Positions 1 through 10,928 of a DNA stretch of 64,000 bases are shown piece after piece (position 1 is the first letter of the stretch; each line of letters starts with the position of its first letter). Location of the stretch: the NCBI GenBank assembly GCA_902623735.1, contig CACNUU010000002.1:62001-126000 (forward strand). Reading direction: 5' to 3'. This DNA is from an uncultured Pelagibacteraceae bacterium (GTDB taxonomy: Bacteria; Pseudomonadota; Alphaproteobacteria; Pelagibacterales; Pelagibacteraceae). The notes beneath the pieces are model-generated. The model saw only the letters and a program-made list of their open reading frames with translations, was not told the DNA's origin and did not search any database. The position numbers were made by a program, and so were the translations under genes.

Positions 1-1814
<1,814 letters not shown>

Positions 1815-1873
1815 TTTAATAGCTATATAAAGCTCTTTTACAAAAATTACACTTTAGTTTTCGCGACAATTTA

Positions 1874-2575
1874 TCAATTTATCACATAATTTACGATTGA
1901 AATTGTTGATATCACAGCTGTTTCAGATCTTAAAATATTCTCATTAATTTTTAGTGCCTGAACACCCTTAAAAGATAGAATTTTTTCTCTTTCAGACACT
2001 GAAAAATCTCCCTCTGGACCAATTATAATACAAATAGGCATGTTGCTGAATTTTGATTTATCGATTTTTTTACTACTAGAATTTAAATCTGCGAAAATTA
2101 AGTTCATCGAATCAAAACTTAAAAAACTTTTTAAGTTTTGGGCTTCTTCAATAGAGGGAATATTAAGACGGTTTGATTGTTCACTTGCCTCAACGATTAT
2201 TTTTTTCATTCGATTAGTATTAATTTTTCTTACAACTGTTCTATCAAAAATAATGGGTAAAAATTTTGTTACTCCAAGCTCTGTTGCTTTTTGAATCATA
2301 AAATTTTGGTAGTTTGATTTAATGGGAGAAAAAGCTAACCACAATTCTCTTTTATTGTCTTTAAGTCTTAATTGTTTAGTAGTTTTGAATTCAACAATAT
2401 TATTAGAAACTGATAAAATTATCGCCTCCCATTCTCCTTCTTTATTGAACAAAGAGAATGAGTCGTTTTCTTTTGCTCTCATGACTTTAGTTAAATAATG
2501 CGATTGCAGCTTATCTAATTTATCAGTCATGTTATCTGATAATAAATTTGAAAAAAATAATCTAATGTTGCTCAT
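1874..2575 (-). CDS. rsmE: 16S rRNA (uracil1498-N3)-methyltransferase RsmE
   Basis: SPOUT-class methyltransferase that modifies U1498 of 16S rRNA in the small ribosomal subunit. The 233-residue length fits the family. The N-terminus (MSNIRLFF) matches the usual PUA-like start, and the C-terminal trefoil knot carries GPEGDF (186-191) and NILRSETA (213-220), the SAM-binding loops of this family; the usual GPEGG is GPEGD here. Its start codon is only 17 bases from the divergent dehalogenase-like gene at 2593, so its promoter must overlap coding sequence. Confidence 0.93.
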   Translation of the reverse strand: MSNIRLFFSNLLSDNMTDKLDKLQSHYLTKVMRAKENDSFSLFNKEGEWEAIILSVSNNIVEFKTTKQLRLKDNKRELWLAFSPIKSNYQNFMIQKATELGVTKFLPIIFDRTVVRKINTNRMKKIIVEASEQSNRLNIPSIEEAQNLKSFLSFDSMNLIFADLNSSSKKIDKSKFSNMPICIIIGPEGDFSVSEREKILSFKGVQALKINENILRSETAVISTISIVNYVIN

Positions 2576-2592
2576 TTATGTTAAGTTAATTT

Positions 2593-3255
2593 ATGAAAAA
2601 TATTAAAGCAATAATTTTTGACGCCTATGGCACTTTATTTGATGTGAATTCTGCTGCTGAAAAATGTAAAAATAAAATTGGAGATAAATGGGAGGGTTTT
2701 GCAAATTATTGGCGTACAACTCAATTAGAATATACTTGGCTTCGAAGTTTAATGGGGAGGCATAAAGATTTTTGGCAAATTACCGAAGATAGTCTGAACA
2801 AATCTATGGAAGCCTTCAGAATAGATGCTTCTCTGAAAAATGAATTGTTAAATTTATATAAGATTCTCTCTCCTTTTAAAGAGGTTCAAGAAACTTTAAA
2901 GATACTTAAAAAAAAAAATTATAAATTAGCTATTCTTTCAAATGGAACCCCATCTTTATTAAATGAATTGGTGAAAAGTAATAATTTAGAAAATTTATTT
3001 GATGATATTTTCTCCATTGAAAATGTAGGAATCTACAAGCCTTCTTCTCAAGTCTACGATTTACCCATTAAAAAATATAATATTCAAAAAAATGAAGTTG
3101 CTTTCTTAAGTGCAAACACATGGGATGTTTCTGGTGGTGGAAATTATGGTTACGAAGCTATTTGGGTTAATAGAAATGGTAATATTTTTGACAATTTAGA
3201 TTATAAACCTAAATTAGAAATTAAAGATTTATCTGGATTATTGAATGAATTTTAA
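2593..3255 (+). CDS. haloacid dehalogenase type II (L-2-haloacid dehalogenase-like)
   Basis: HAD-superfamily hydrolase of the L-2-haloacid dehalogenase subgroup, which displaces halide from 2-haloalkanoates through an aspartyl-ester intermediate. The sequence keeps the complete set of residues known for this subgroup: nucleophile Asp10 and Thr14 in DAYGTLFD, Arg41, Ser116-Asn117 (LSNGTP), Lys149, and Ser173, Asn175 and Asp178 in SANTWD. The length of 220 residues is typical. The substrate cannot be read from sequence; generic phosphatase HADs lack Arg41 and the SANTWD element, which favours dehalogenase-type chemistry. It may be co-transcribed with the following redox-related genes. Confidence 0.85.
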   Translation: MKNIKAIIFDAYGTLFDVNSAAEKCKNKIGDKWEGFANYWRTTQLEYTWLRSLMGRHKDFWQITEDSLNKSMEAFRIDASLKNELLNLYKILSPFKEVQETLKILKKKNYKLAILSNGTPSLLNELVKSNNLENLFDDIFSIENVGIYKPSSQVYDLPIKKYNIQKNEVAFLSANTWDVSGGGNYGYEAIWVNRNGNIFDNLDYKPKLEIKDLSGLLNEF

Positions 3256-3306
3256 TATATAAATAATTATTAAGGAGACATAACTAAAACATAAAAGGAA
3301 AAAAAT

Positions 3307-3495
3307 ATGAGTGAAAAAAAAGATGTGTCTTTTGAAATTTACGATGACTCAGAAAAAATGCTAGATCAAATTGTAGATAAATATGATCTTCCTGATAAAT
3401 CAAAAGCTTTAAGATGTTTAATGGATTATGTTGAGGAAAAAGAGTCTGATTGGGATGATATGTTTGCTACTGTCAGATGTAATAGGTGTGGATAG
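3307..3495 (+). CDS. small hypothetical protein, ribbon-helix-helix-like with Cys-rich tail
   Basis: A 62-residue protein not recognised as a named family. The N-terminal part (VSFEIYDDSE, then two predicted helices separated by LPDKSK) has the strand-helix-helix look of a small DNA-binding or antitoxin-like fold, but this is only a pattern impression. It ends in CNRCG (58-62), a Cys-x2-Cys pair at the extreme C-terminus that could bind metal or undergo redox change; Cys37 is a third cysteine. An AAAGGAA ribosome-binding site lies 6 bases before the ATG, and a second, stronger AAGGAGA at 3272-3278 has no start codon at useful distance. It ends 5 bases before the DoxX start. Confidence 0.7.
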   Translation: MSEKKDVSFEIYDDSEKMLDQIVDKYDLPDKSKALRCLMDYVEEKESDWDDMFATVRCNRCG

Positions 3496-3500
3496 TAATT

Positions 3501-3869
3501 ATGATTAAAGTTTTAGATTTAATAGGCAGGATTTTCATTTCTGGTATTTTTTTATTGAGTGGTTTTAACAAAATAGGAAATTATGATGGAACCGTGGGCT
3601 GGATGGAAAGTTTTGGCCTTCCAGGCTTTTTATTAATACCTGCTATTATTTTAGAAATAGTTGCACCAATATTAATTATTATTGGATATCAAACTAGAAT
3701 TGCTGCTGGAGCTTTGAGTTTATTTTGTATAGCAACAGCTATAATCTTTCACAATGATTTTTCTGACCAAATGCAATTAATTGCATTTATGAAAAATCTT
3801 GCATTAGCTGGTGGTTTTTTATTCTTAGTAGTAAATGGTGCAAAGGGTTATTGTTTAGACAAAAACTAA
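3501..3869 (+). CDS. DoxX family membrane protein
   Basis: Small integral membrane protein of the DoxX family, about 122 residues with four hydrophobic segments and the family-typical GFNKIGNYDGTVGWMESFGLP stretch after the first helix (only part quoted in homologues as LLSGFNKI). Family members are associated with thiol/quinone redox processes, but the exact role is usually unknown. The frame opens at an ATG at 3486, inside the preceding gene; the ATG at 3501 gives the standard N-terminus MIKVLDLIGR and is preferred. The neighbours (pirin, quinone reductase) suggest an oxidative-stress or quinone-related operon; this is inference. Confidence 0.85.
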   Translation: MIKVLDLIGRIFISGIFLLSGFNKIGNYDGTVGWMESFGLPGFLLIPAIILEIVAPILIIIGYQTRIAAGALSLFCIATAIIFHNDFSDQMQLIAFMKNLALAGGFLFLVVNGAKGYCLDKN

Positions 3870-3905
3870 TCTTGACTGAAACCTTTAAATAATTATTTGA
3901 AGAAT

Positions 3906-4742
3906 ATGAAAAATATAGAAGTAAAAAAAATTATTGATCCTATTCCTGCCTCTGATGGAGCGGGTGTAAAACTTAAAAGAAGTATTGGTGTTGAACCCAA
4001 CTATTTTGACCCTTTTTTGATGCTAGATGAATTTGGTTCTGAAAACAGCGAAGACTATATCGCTGGTTTTCCTCCTCACCCTCATCGAGGTATTGAAACA
4101 GTTACTTATATGCTTGCGGGGGATTTTGAACACAAAGATAGTACTGGTGGTGAGGGAAGAATGACAGCTGGAGATGTTCAATGGATGAAAACAGGAAGTG
4201 GAATTATTCACTCAGAAATGCCCGCTATGAAAGAAGGTAAACTTCATGGTTTTCAATTATGGATCAATATGCCATCTAAATTAAAAATGAGTAAACCAGA
4301 ATACATTTACATTGATGCAGATAAAATGAGTGTTCATAAAGATCAAGACAAACAAATAAAAGTTATTGCTGGAAAATTTGAAAATGCAGAAGGTCCTGTT
4401 AAAGGACATAATATAGAGCCAATTTATTTTGATGTAGAACTAAAAAAAGATAAAGAGTTCAATTATAATATACAATCAACCCACAATACTTTTATTTATT
4501 TAATTAATGGCGAAATAGAAATAGGTAGTGAAAAACACGAAAATGTTAAAGATAGTACCTTAATCCTCTTAACCAAAGGTAAAAATTTAAAAGTAAAAGC
4601 CAAATCTGAAGCTAAATTTTTATTAATATCTGGTAAACCAATAAATGAAGAAATTGCGAGAGGTGGTCCTTTTGTAATGAATACTAAAGCCGAAATCTTA
4701 CAGGCCGTTCAAGATTACCATAGTGGCAAATTTGTTAAATGA
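3906..4742 (+). CDS. pirin family protein
   Basis: Bicupin of the pirin family, some members of which are quercetin 2,3-dioxygenases or redox-responsive regulators. From the ATG at 3906 it is 278 residues. The N-terminal cupin carries the pirin metal site: His58 and His60 in GFPPHPHRG, His102 and Glu104 in GIIHSEMP. The frame also opens at a TTG at 3897, but the ATG at 3906 gives a natural start (MKNIEVKK). Its stop overlaps the ATG of the quinone reductase by 4 bases, so the two are translationally coupled. The substrate is unknown. Confidence 0.9.
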   Translation: MKNIEVKKIIDPIPASDGAGVKLKRSIGVEPNYFDPFLMLDEFGSENSEDYIAGFPPHPHRGIETVTYMLAGDFEHKDSTGGEGRMTAGDVQWMKTGSGIIHSEMPAMKEGKLHGFQLWINMPSKLKMSKPEYIYIDADKMSVHKDQDKQIKVIAGKFENAEGPVKGHNIEPIYFDVELKKDKEFNYNIQSTHNTFIYLINGEIEIGSEKHENVKDSTLILLTKGKNLKVKAKSEAKFLLISGKPINEEIARGGPFVMNTKAEILQAVQDYHSGKFVK

Positions 4743-5710
4743 AAGCTGTAACAATATCTAAAAATGGTGGCCCAGAAGTTTTGGAACTTAGGGATACTAG
4801 ATTAAGTGATCCAAACTTAGGTGAAGTTCTTATTAAAAATGAAGCTATTGGACTTAATTACATAGATACTTATCATAGGTCAGGGCTTTACCCTATTGAG
4901 CTACCATCAAATATTGGAATTGAAGGAGCTGGTATAATTGAAAAAATTGGTCCTGATGTAAAAAATTTTAAAGTTGGAGATAAAGTAGCTTATGCGTCTA
5001 TGCCTTTAGGTTCATACGCAACTCATAGAATTTTCCCAATACAAAAATTAGTAAAAGTGCCAAATGAAATTGAATTAGAAAATGTTGCAACTTTAATGAC
5101 AAAAGGTTTTACTGTTTTTTATCTCCTTCACAAAACTTATCCGGTAAAGTCTGGTGAAACTATATTGTTTCATGCAGCAGCAGGAGGTGTTGGGCAAATA
5201 TTTTGTCAATGGGCTAAAAGTTTAGGTTGTACTGTAATTGGGACAGTTGGTTCTGATGAAAAAATCGAAGTAGCAAGGGCAAATGGTTGTGAGCATGTAA
5301 TTAATTATTCGAAAGAAAATTTTGCCGAAAAAGTTAAAGAAATTACTAATGGGGTCGGTGTACCAGTGGTCTATGACGGTGTAGGTAAAAAAACTTTTGA
5401 TGGTTCAATAGAATGTTTAAAAATGAGGGGCATGATGGTTTCTTTTGGAAATGCATCTGGAGCTCTAGATCCATGCAATGTAACGAAATCTTTAGCACCG
5501 AAAGGACTTTATCTTACTAGACCAAGTATTGCTCATTATACTTCAACAAGAGAAGAATTAGATGAAGCTGCAAATAAAGTCTTTGAAATGTATTTAACAA
5601 AAAAATTTAAATTAAATATTTTTAAGAAATACCCTTTAGCTGAAATTATAAAAGCTCATCAAGATTTAGAAGATAGAAAAATCTTAGGACCAGCTGTAAT
5701 TATTCCTTAA
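4739..5710 (+). CDS. qor: NADPH:quinone oxidoreductase (zinc-free MDR family)
   Basis: Medium-chain dehydrogenase/reductase of the Qor type, transferring hydride from NADPH to quinones or enals. The 323-residue protein has the GroES-like catalytic domain (1-125, with NYIDTYHRSGLY) and a Rossmann domain with AAAGGVGQIF. It lacks the catalytic and structural zinc cysteines of alcohol dehydrogenases, as expected for Qor. Its ATG overlaps the pirin stop. Its own stop shares the palindrome TTAA (5707-5710) with the stop of the convergent gene. Confidence 0.92.
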   Translation: MKAVTISKNGGPEVLELRDTRLSDPNLGEVLIKNEAIGLNYIDTYHRSGLYPIELPSNIGIEGAGIIEKIGPDVKNFKVGDKVAYASMPLGSYATHRIFPIQKLVKVPNEIELENVATLMTKGFTVFYLLHKTYPVKSGETILFHAAAGGVGQIFCQWAKSLGCTVIGTVGSDEKIEVARANGCEHVINYSKENFAEKVKEITNGVGVPVVYDGVGKKTFDGSIECLKMRGMMVSFGNASGALDPCNVTKSLAPKGLYLTRPSIAHYTSTREELDEAANKVFEMYLTKKFKLNIFKKYPLAEIIKAHQDLEDRKILGPAVIIP

Positions 5711-6111
5711 TCCACTTTAACATCCATATCTGACATATGGAGTTTAAGAGCATTAGTGGATATATGTATTTCTCTAATAAAAAATAATATTGATATTATC
5801 ATCGACAAGCAGCACGAACCGAAAATCACTCTGGCTATGAATAAACTATCCAAGTAAAGAGCAAAGACTGTTAGCATATTAAACAAAAATCCAAAAGCTG
5901 CGAATAAGATCGTCCATCTTAGAAGAGTTATTCGACCACTTAAATTAATAAATTGTTTTTTCCACTCAGGCGGTATGTGTTTTTCGTACACGTGTTCATC
6001 ATGCAGCTGTCTAATTAGAATACTCAATGAGTGAAAACGATTACTATAAACAGCCATAAGCAAGGGTATGGCTGGAAACATAAGTGCTGTGACAGTGTAA
6101 TCTATATTCAT
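5707..6111 (-). CDS. small membrane protein, DUF2721-like
   Basis: About 134 residues from the ATG at 6111 (MNIDYTVTAL); the frame also opens at a TTG at 6132 that is less likely. Three hydrophobic segments are visible: the N-terminal LMFPAIPLLMAVY, a central one around residues 70-98 and one around 100-120. The central RLHDEHVYE and ISLSGRITLLRW-type layout (N-terminal helix, ~45-residue soluble loop, two helices) resembles the DUF2721 family of uncharacterised membrane proteins. No function can be assigned. It is divergent from ubiA with 51 bases between starts. Confidence 0.75.
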   Translation of the reverse strand: MNIDYTVTALMFPAIPLLMAVYSNRFHSLSILIRQLHDEHVYEKHIPPEWKKQFINLSGRITLLRWTILFAAFGFLFNMLTVFALYLDSLFIARVIFGSCCLSMIISILFFIREIHISTNALKLHMSDMDVKVD

Positions 6112-6162
6112 ACGAATCAGTTTGATTATCAATCTTGCCTTTGTTATTTACAAGTAAAATTT

Positions 6163-7029
6163 ATGAACCAACTTAATCTTTTTATAGATTTAACAAGGCT
6201 GAAAAAACCAATTGGCTATATGTTATTATTTTGGCCATGTTCTTGGGGATTAACTTTAATATACGATTTTGACCAAAGTTTAAAAAATTATTTTTTCTAT
6301 TTGTTTCTCTTTTTTCTTGGGTCAGTTTTAATGAGATCAGCCGGATGTATTGTTAATGATATCTTAGATAAAGAATATGATAAAAAAGTTTACAGAACAA
6401 AAAATAGGCCCTTAGCATCTGGTGAAATTTCTTGGCAAATTGCTTTGTGTTATGCTTTAATATTATGTTTTTGTGCATTATTAGTTCTATTAAACTTTAA
6501 TTTATTTACTATATTACTTGCTTTAGGATCAATGCCATTGGCATTTAGTTACCCTTTGATGAAAAGATATACCTATTGGCCTCAATTATTTTTGGGGATT
6601 ACATTTAATTATGGTTTGATACTTGGATGGACTTCTATTTCTAAAGATATAAGTTTTATACCACTAATATATTATTTTGGAGCCATATTTTGGACACTCG
6701 GATACGACACTATCTATGGATATCAAGATATTAAAGATGATGAAATTATAGGATTAAAATCAACTTCAATAAAATTTAAAGATAAATCAAAAATATTTTT
6801 ATTCATATGTTATTTTGTTTTAAGCTTTAATTTAATCTTGGGTGGTTATTTTATGGAATTCAATTTTTTATATTATCTTTTTTTAACAGTACCATTAGTA
6901 CACTTGTTTGCTTTTCAGCTAAAATCTTTTAATAAAGATAATCCTAACATGTGTCTAAAATTATTTAAAAGTAATAACTTTTTAGGCTTTATTATTTTAA
7001 CAAATATAATCATTGGTAAATTATTTTAA
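6163..7029 (+). CDS. ubiA: 4-hydroxybenzoate polyprenyltransferase
   Basis: Integral membrane prenyltransferase that attaches the polyprenyl chain to 4-hydroxybenzoate in ubiquinone synthesis. From the ATG at 6163 the protein is 288 residues, the family length; the open frame upstream to 6031 overlaps the divergent gene and is ignored. The first Asp-rich motif is Asn65-Asp66-x2-Asp69-x3-Asp73, followed by NRPLASGEIS; the second is YGYQDIKDDEIIGLKST. About eight membrane helices are visible. Its TAA stop overlaps the msbA ATG by one base. Supplies quinone for the oxidase chain encoded at the window start. Confidence 0.93.
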   Translation: MNQLNLFIDLTRLKKPIGYMLLFWPCSWGLTLIYDFDQSLKNYFFYLFLFFLGSVLMRSAGCIVNDILDKEYDKKVYRTKNRPLASGEISWQIALCYALILCFCALLVLLNFNLFTILLALGSMPLAFSYPLMKRYTYWPQLFLGITFNYGLILGWTSISKDISFIPLIYYFGAIFWTLGYDTIYGYQDIKDDEIIGLKSTSIKFKDKSKIFLFICYFVLSFNLILGGYFMEFNFLYYLFLTVPLVHLFAFQLKSFNKDNPNMCLKLFKSNNFLGFIILTNIIIGKLF

Positions 7030-8765
7030 TGAAAAAATCTGAAATTTACAAAAGACTTTATAAAGATTATTCTAAAAAATATTTAGATAAAATTTTGATC
7101 TCCGCCTTTTTTTCTATCTTGATAGCCGGAAGCACGTCCTCGATTGCGTGGTTATTAGATCCTGCAATAAAAAAGTTGTTCATTGATAAGGACCAATCGC
7201 TTATCTTTTTAATTCCAATCTTAATAATTGTTGCTTTTACAGTAAAGGGTCTGTCTCTTTATTTTGCAAAAGCAACAATGATCGGTGTTGGAGAAGAGGT
7301 TAAAAAAAAACTTCAATTTGATATGACAAAATCAATAATTAGAGCAGATACTCAATTAATTGATAAAAAACATTCAGGGAAATTTATTTCTAACTTAACG
7401 TATGATGTCACGCACGTAACAAATTTACTTAGTCATGCATTACTTACTTTATTTAAAGACTCATTAACTTTAGTTGGTCTTCTATTTGTAATGTTTACTC
7501 AAAACTGGGAATTAGCTTTAATTTCAATAGTTATGATTCCACTGGCTGGAATTTCAGCAAAAAGTCTAGGGAAAAGAGTTGGAAAAGTAACAACACAAGC
7601 TCAAGAAAAATCTGGTTTTTTAACAACATACTTAGTTGAGTTATTTAAAAATCACAAACTGATTAAAATTTTTCAAAAAGAGAATTATGAAAATTCAAGG
7701 GCTAATCTTTATCTTGAACAATTAAAAGATAAAAACAAAAAAATACAAGTTGTTTTTGTAAGAATGTCTCCAATAATGGAAACATTAACCGGCATCATGA
7801 TTGCGATTTTAATTTTTTACTCAGGTAAATTGATGGCACAAAATAAACTAGATATTAATAATTTTTTTTCTTTTTTAGCAGCAATGATGTTAGCTTATCA
7901 GCCTGTAAGGTCTTTATCGACTTTAAATATGGTTTTAAATCAAGGATTATCAGCAGCTTCAAGAATTTTACCTATAATTGACAATAAGAACAAAATTAAT
8001 GACTCAGATATTTCTGAAGATCTAAAAGTTGAAAAGGCAAAAATCAATTTTAAAAATGTCAAATTTTCCTATAACGAGGAAGAAAACAAAGTTCTTGATC
8101 ATTTAAATTTAGAGTTTGAGGGAGGTGAAATGACATCTTTAGTTGGTCATAGTGGATCTGGTAAATCTACAATTTTAAACCTTATTCCAAGATTTTATGA
8201 TATTGATAAAGGTGATATTTTAATTGATAACCAGTCTATTTATAAAACAAAAATTAGGTCACTTAGAAATAATATTTCTCTCGTTAGTCAGGAAACAACT
8301 CTATTTGATGATACAATTAAGAATAATATTAAGTATGCAAAAGATGATGCAACTGATGAAGAAATAAAAGAAGTTGCAAAGCTTTCGCATTGTGATGAAT
8401 TTATTGATTTACTACCTCATAAATACGACACCATCATTGGAGAAAATGGAATAAGGTTATCTGGTGGAGAAAAACAACGAATTTCTATTGCAAGAGCAAT
8501 GATGAAAAAGAGCTCTATAATTCTTCTTGATGAAGCCACATCATCTTTGGACAGCGAAACAGAGTCTAAAATTCAAAAAGCCTTGAGTATCTTGACGCAA
8601 AATAAAACTACTATTGTTATTGCTCATAGACTTTCAACAATTCTCAACTCAAATAAAATTTATGTAATAGATGCTGGAAAAATAGTTGCAAACGGTAAAC
8701 ATGAAGAACTGATTAAAAACTCAGAACTTTATAAAAATTTTTATGAAAAACAAATACAAAAATAG
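7029..8765 (+). CDS. msbA: lipid A export ABC transporter, ATP-binding/permease (MsbA type)
   Basis: Half-size ABC exporter fusing a six-helix permease domain (about 1-310) with an ATPase domain (about 335-575). Walker A is GHSGSGKST, the signature LSGGEKQRISIARAMM, and Walker B IILLDEATSSLD, followed by the H-loop in VIAHRLST. The length of 578 residues fits MsbA. Although ABC exporters of this type can carry other lipids or drugs, its position directly ahead of waaA, lpxK and a lipid A acyltransferase points to flipping lipid A-core across the inner membrane. Confidence 0.9.
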   Translation: MKKSEIYKRLYKDYSKKYLDKILISAFFSILIAGSTSSIAWLLDPAIKKLFIDKDQSLIFLIPILIIVAFTVKGLSLYFAKATMIGVGEEVKKKLQFDMTKSIIRADTQLIDKKHSGKFISNLTYDVTHVTNLLSHALLTLFKDSLTLVGLLFVMFTQNWELALISIVMIPLAGISAKSLGKRVGKVTTQAQEKSGFLTTYLVELFKNHKLIKIFQKENYENSRANLYLEQLKDKNKKIQVVFVRMSPIMETLTGIMIAILIFYSGKLMAQNKLDINNFFSFLAAMMLAYQPVRSLSTLNMVLNQGLSAASRILPIIDNKNKINDSDISEDLKVEKAKINFKNVKFSYNEEENKVLDHLNLEFEGGEMTSLVGHSGSGKSTILNLIPRFYDIDKGDILIDNQSIYKTKIRSLRNNISLVSQETTLFDDTIKNNIKYAKDDATDEEIKEVAKLSHCDEFIDLLPHKYDTIIGENGIRLSGGEKQRISIARAMMKKSSIILLDEATSSLDSETESKIQKALSILTQNKTTIVIAHRLSTILNSNKIYVIDAGKIVANGKHEELIKNSELYKNFYEKQIQK

Positions 8766-8767
8766 TT

Positions 8768-10024
8768 ATGTTTTTTTTGTATCAAATCTTATTATCATTC
8801 TTACTTACAATATCCCCTTTAATCATAATAATTAGAATTTTAAGGGGAAAAGAAGACATAATTAGATTTAAAGAAAAGTTTTGTTTATTCTCACAAAAAA
8901 AAATTCAAGGTAAAATAATATGGTTTCATGGTTCAAGTGTTGGGGAAATTATGAGTATAATCCCTATAGTAAATAAGTTAAATAATGATAAATCAGTTAA
9001 TCAAATTTTAATTACTTCTAGCACGTTAAGTTCCTCAAAAATAATCAAAAAATATAAATTTAAAAAAGTTGTTCATCAATTTTTTCCAATTGATCATATT
9101 TTTTTTACTAAAATCTTTTTAAATTATTGGAGACCTCATGTGGCATTTTTTTTAGAATCAGAAATCTGGCCTTGTATGTTTAAAGAAATAAATAAAAAAA
9201 AAATTCCATTAATTCTTCTTAATGCAAGAATAACTAAAAAAACTTTTTTAAGATGGCAGAAATTGAAAAATTTTTCATCTTATATTTTTGGTAATATAAA
9301 TATTGCATATCCACAAAATCAAGAGTCTCGAGGATATCTTAAAAAACTGGGTGTTAAAAAAATTAATACTATTGGAAATTTAAAATTTATTGATAATAAA
9401 AAAGACAATTTTGATAAAAAATTGAAATCTCAGTTTAAAAAATATAAAATTTGTGTAGCAGCAAGTACACATGAATATGAAGAATTATTTGCCGCTAAAA
9501 CTCATATTTTATTAAAGAAAAAATATAAAGATTTAATTACAGTTTTGATTCCTCGTCATGTTCATCGTGTTAGTGAAATCAAAAATGATTTAAGTGATCT
9601 TGGTTTGAGGACATTAAGTCATAGTGAAAATAAAAAAAATTTAAAAAATGTGGATATTTATATTGTTGATACGTTTGGTGACTCTAAAAAATTTTACCAA
9701 CTTGCTACGACAGTTTTTGTTGGTGGATCTATTTTTTGGAGAGGTGGACATAACCCTTTAGAGCCAGCACGGTATGGTGCAAAGATTTTGCATGGCCCTC
9801 ATATTAAGAATTTTACCGAAATCTATAAAATGTTAAGTTTATTAAAAATATCAAGGCGAATAAAAACACCAAAACAATTTGCAAATCAGGTAACCTTTGT
9901 AAAAGATATGAAAAAAGTATCTAAAATAAAAAAATTAGGTGAATCAATATTTAAAAAAACTTTAAAGGAATTGAATAAATCTATTAATCATGAAACTAAA
10001 AAAACCCAAATTTTGGGATTATAA
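8768..10024 (+). CDS. waaA: 3-deoxy-D-manno-octulosonic acid transferase
   Basis: Membrane-anchored GT30 glycosyltransferase that adds Kdo to lipid IVA. The 418-residue protein starts with a hydrophobic anchor (about 4-26), then the N-terminal Rossmann domain with FHGSSVGE; Glu60 is the expected catalytic base. The C-terminal nucleotide-sugar domain contains GGSIFWRGGHNPLEPARYG, the CMP-Kdo-binding signature of the family. The start is 2 bases after msbA, and the last 35 bases overlap lpxK in another frame. Extended runs of Lys/Ile/Asn reflect the AT-rich genome. Confidence 0.94.
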   Translation: MFFLYQILLSFLLTISPLIIIIRILRGKEDIIRFKEKFCLFSQKKIQGKIIWFHGSSVGEIMSIIPIVNKLNNDKSVNQILITSSTLSSSKIIKKYKFKKVVHQFFPIDHIFFTKIFLNYWRPHVAFFLESEIWPCMFKEINKKKIPLILLNARITKKTFLRWQKLKNFSSYIFGNINIAYPQNQESRGYLKKLGVKKINTIGNLKFIDNKKDNFDKKLKSQFKKYKICVAASTHEYEELFAAKTHILLKKKYKDLITVLIPRHVHRVSEIKNDLSDLGLRTLSHSENKKNLKNVDIYIVDTFGDSKKFYQLATTVFVGGSIFWRGGHNPLEPARYGAKILHGPHIKNFTEIYKMLSLLKISRRIKTPKQFANQVTFVKDMKKVSKIKKLGESIFKKTLKELNKSINHETKKTQILGL

Positions 10025-10928
10025 AAAGCCAAATATTATTTCTTATATTTTGTGGCCAATTTCATTTTTTCTTCAAATTATCAATATTATAAAAAATCTG
10101 AGTTCATCTGAAAAAAAGTTTCACAAAATAAAAACTATATGTGTCGGTAATATTTACATTGGGGGAACAGGTAAAACTACATTGAGTAAAAAGATTTTTG
10201 AAATTTTACAAAGTAAAAATATTAAATCGTGTTTTGTTAAGAAATATTACAAAGATCAGAAAGATGAGCAAAAAATTTTAGAAAATACAGGCAAACTTTT
10301 TAAACTTTATGAAAGAAAACAATCTTTAAAAAAAGCAATAAACGAAAATTTTAAGGTTGCTATTTTTGATGATGGTCTTCAAGATAAATCAATAAAATAT
10401 GATTTAAGTTTTGTTTGTTTCAATGATTTAAATTTTATTGGAAATGGTATGACCATACCCTCTGGGCCTTTAAGAGAAAATATAAATAATATCAGAAGAT
10501 TTGATTATATTTTTTTAAATGGAAATATGAAGAATAATCAAAATATAAAAAATGAGATCATGAAAATTCATTCAGCTGCAAAAATTTTTGAGGCAAGATA
10601 TATTCCAACAAATTTAAAAGAGTTTGATAGTAAAGATAAATATTTTGTTTTTTCTGGAATTGGTAATCATGGAACCTTTATATCAATGCTGAGGGAAAAC
10701 AATCTAAACGTAGTAGAGGATATTGAATTTCCAGATCATTATAATTATTCACAAAATGACTTGAGTAAAATTATAAAAATTTCAAAAGAAAAAAACTTAA
10801 AAATTTTAACCACTGAAAAAGACTTTATAAGATTAAAAACAAATCTCGATGAAATTAAATTTATAAAAATAAAATTGGAAATTTCAAATGCAGAAAATTT
10901 TCTAGAAACCTTAAAAATTTATGAGTAA
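9990..10928 (+). CDS. lpxK: tetraacyldisaccharide 4'-kinase LpxK
   Basis: Phosphorylates the lipid A disaccharide at the 4' position at the inner-membrane surface. The 312-residue protein has an N-terminal membrane-proximal helix (about 17-36) and the Walker A loop GNIYIGGTGKT (53-63) of the LpxK P-loop family; FDDGLQDKSI is the conserved DDG(F/L)Q element. The ATG lies inside the end of waaA (35-base overlap) and its own end overlaps the acyltransferase by 8 bases, giving a tightly coupled lipid A operon. Confidence 0.94.
   Translation: MKLKKPKFWDYKKPNIISYILWPISFFLQIINIIKNLSSSEKKFHKIKTICVGNIYIGGTGKTTLSKKIFEILQSKNIKSCFVKKYYKDQKDEQKILENTGKLFKLYERKQSLKKAINENFKVAIFDDGLQDKSIKYDLSFVCFNDLNFIGNGMTIPSGPLRENINNIRRFDYIFLNGNMKNNQNIKNEIMKIHSAAKIFEARYIPTNLKEFDSKDKYFVFSGIGNHGTFISMLRENNLNVVEDIEFPDHYNYSQNDLSKIIKISKEKNLKILTTEKDFIRLKTNLDEIKFIKIKLEISNAENFLETLKIYE

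Noticed and set aside
6031..6162. N-terminal extension of ubiA
   Set aside because: The extra 44 residues overlap the divergent membrane-protein gene and are unlike UbiA; ATG 6163 gives the normal length.
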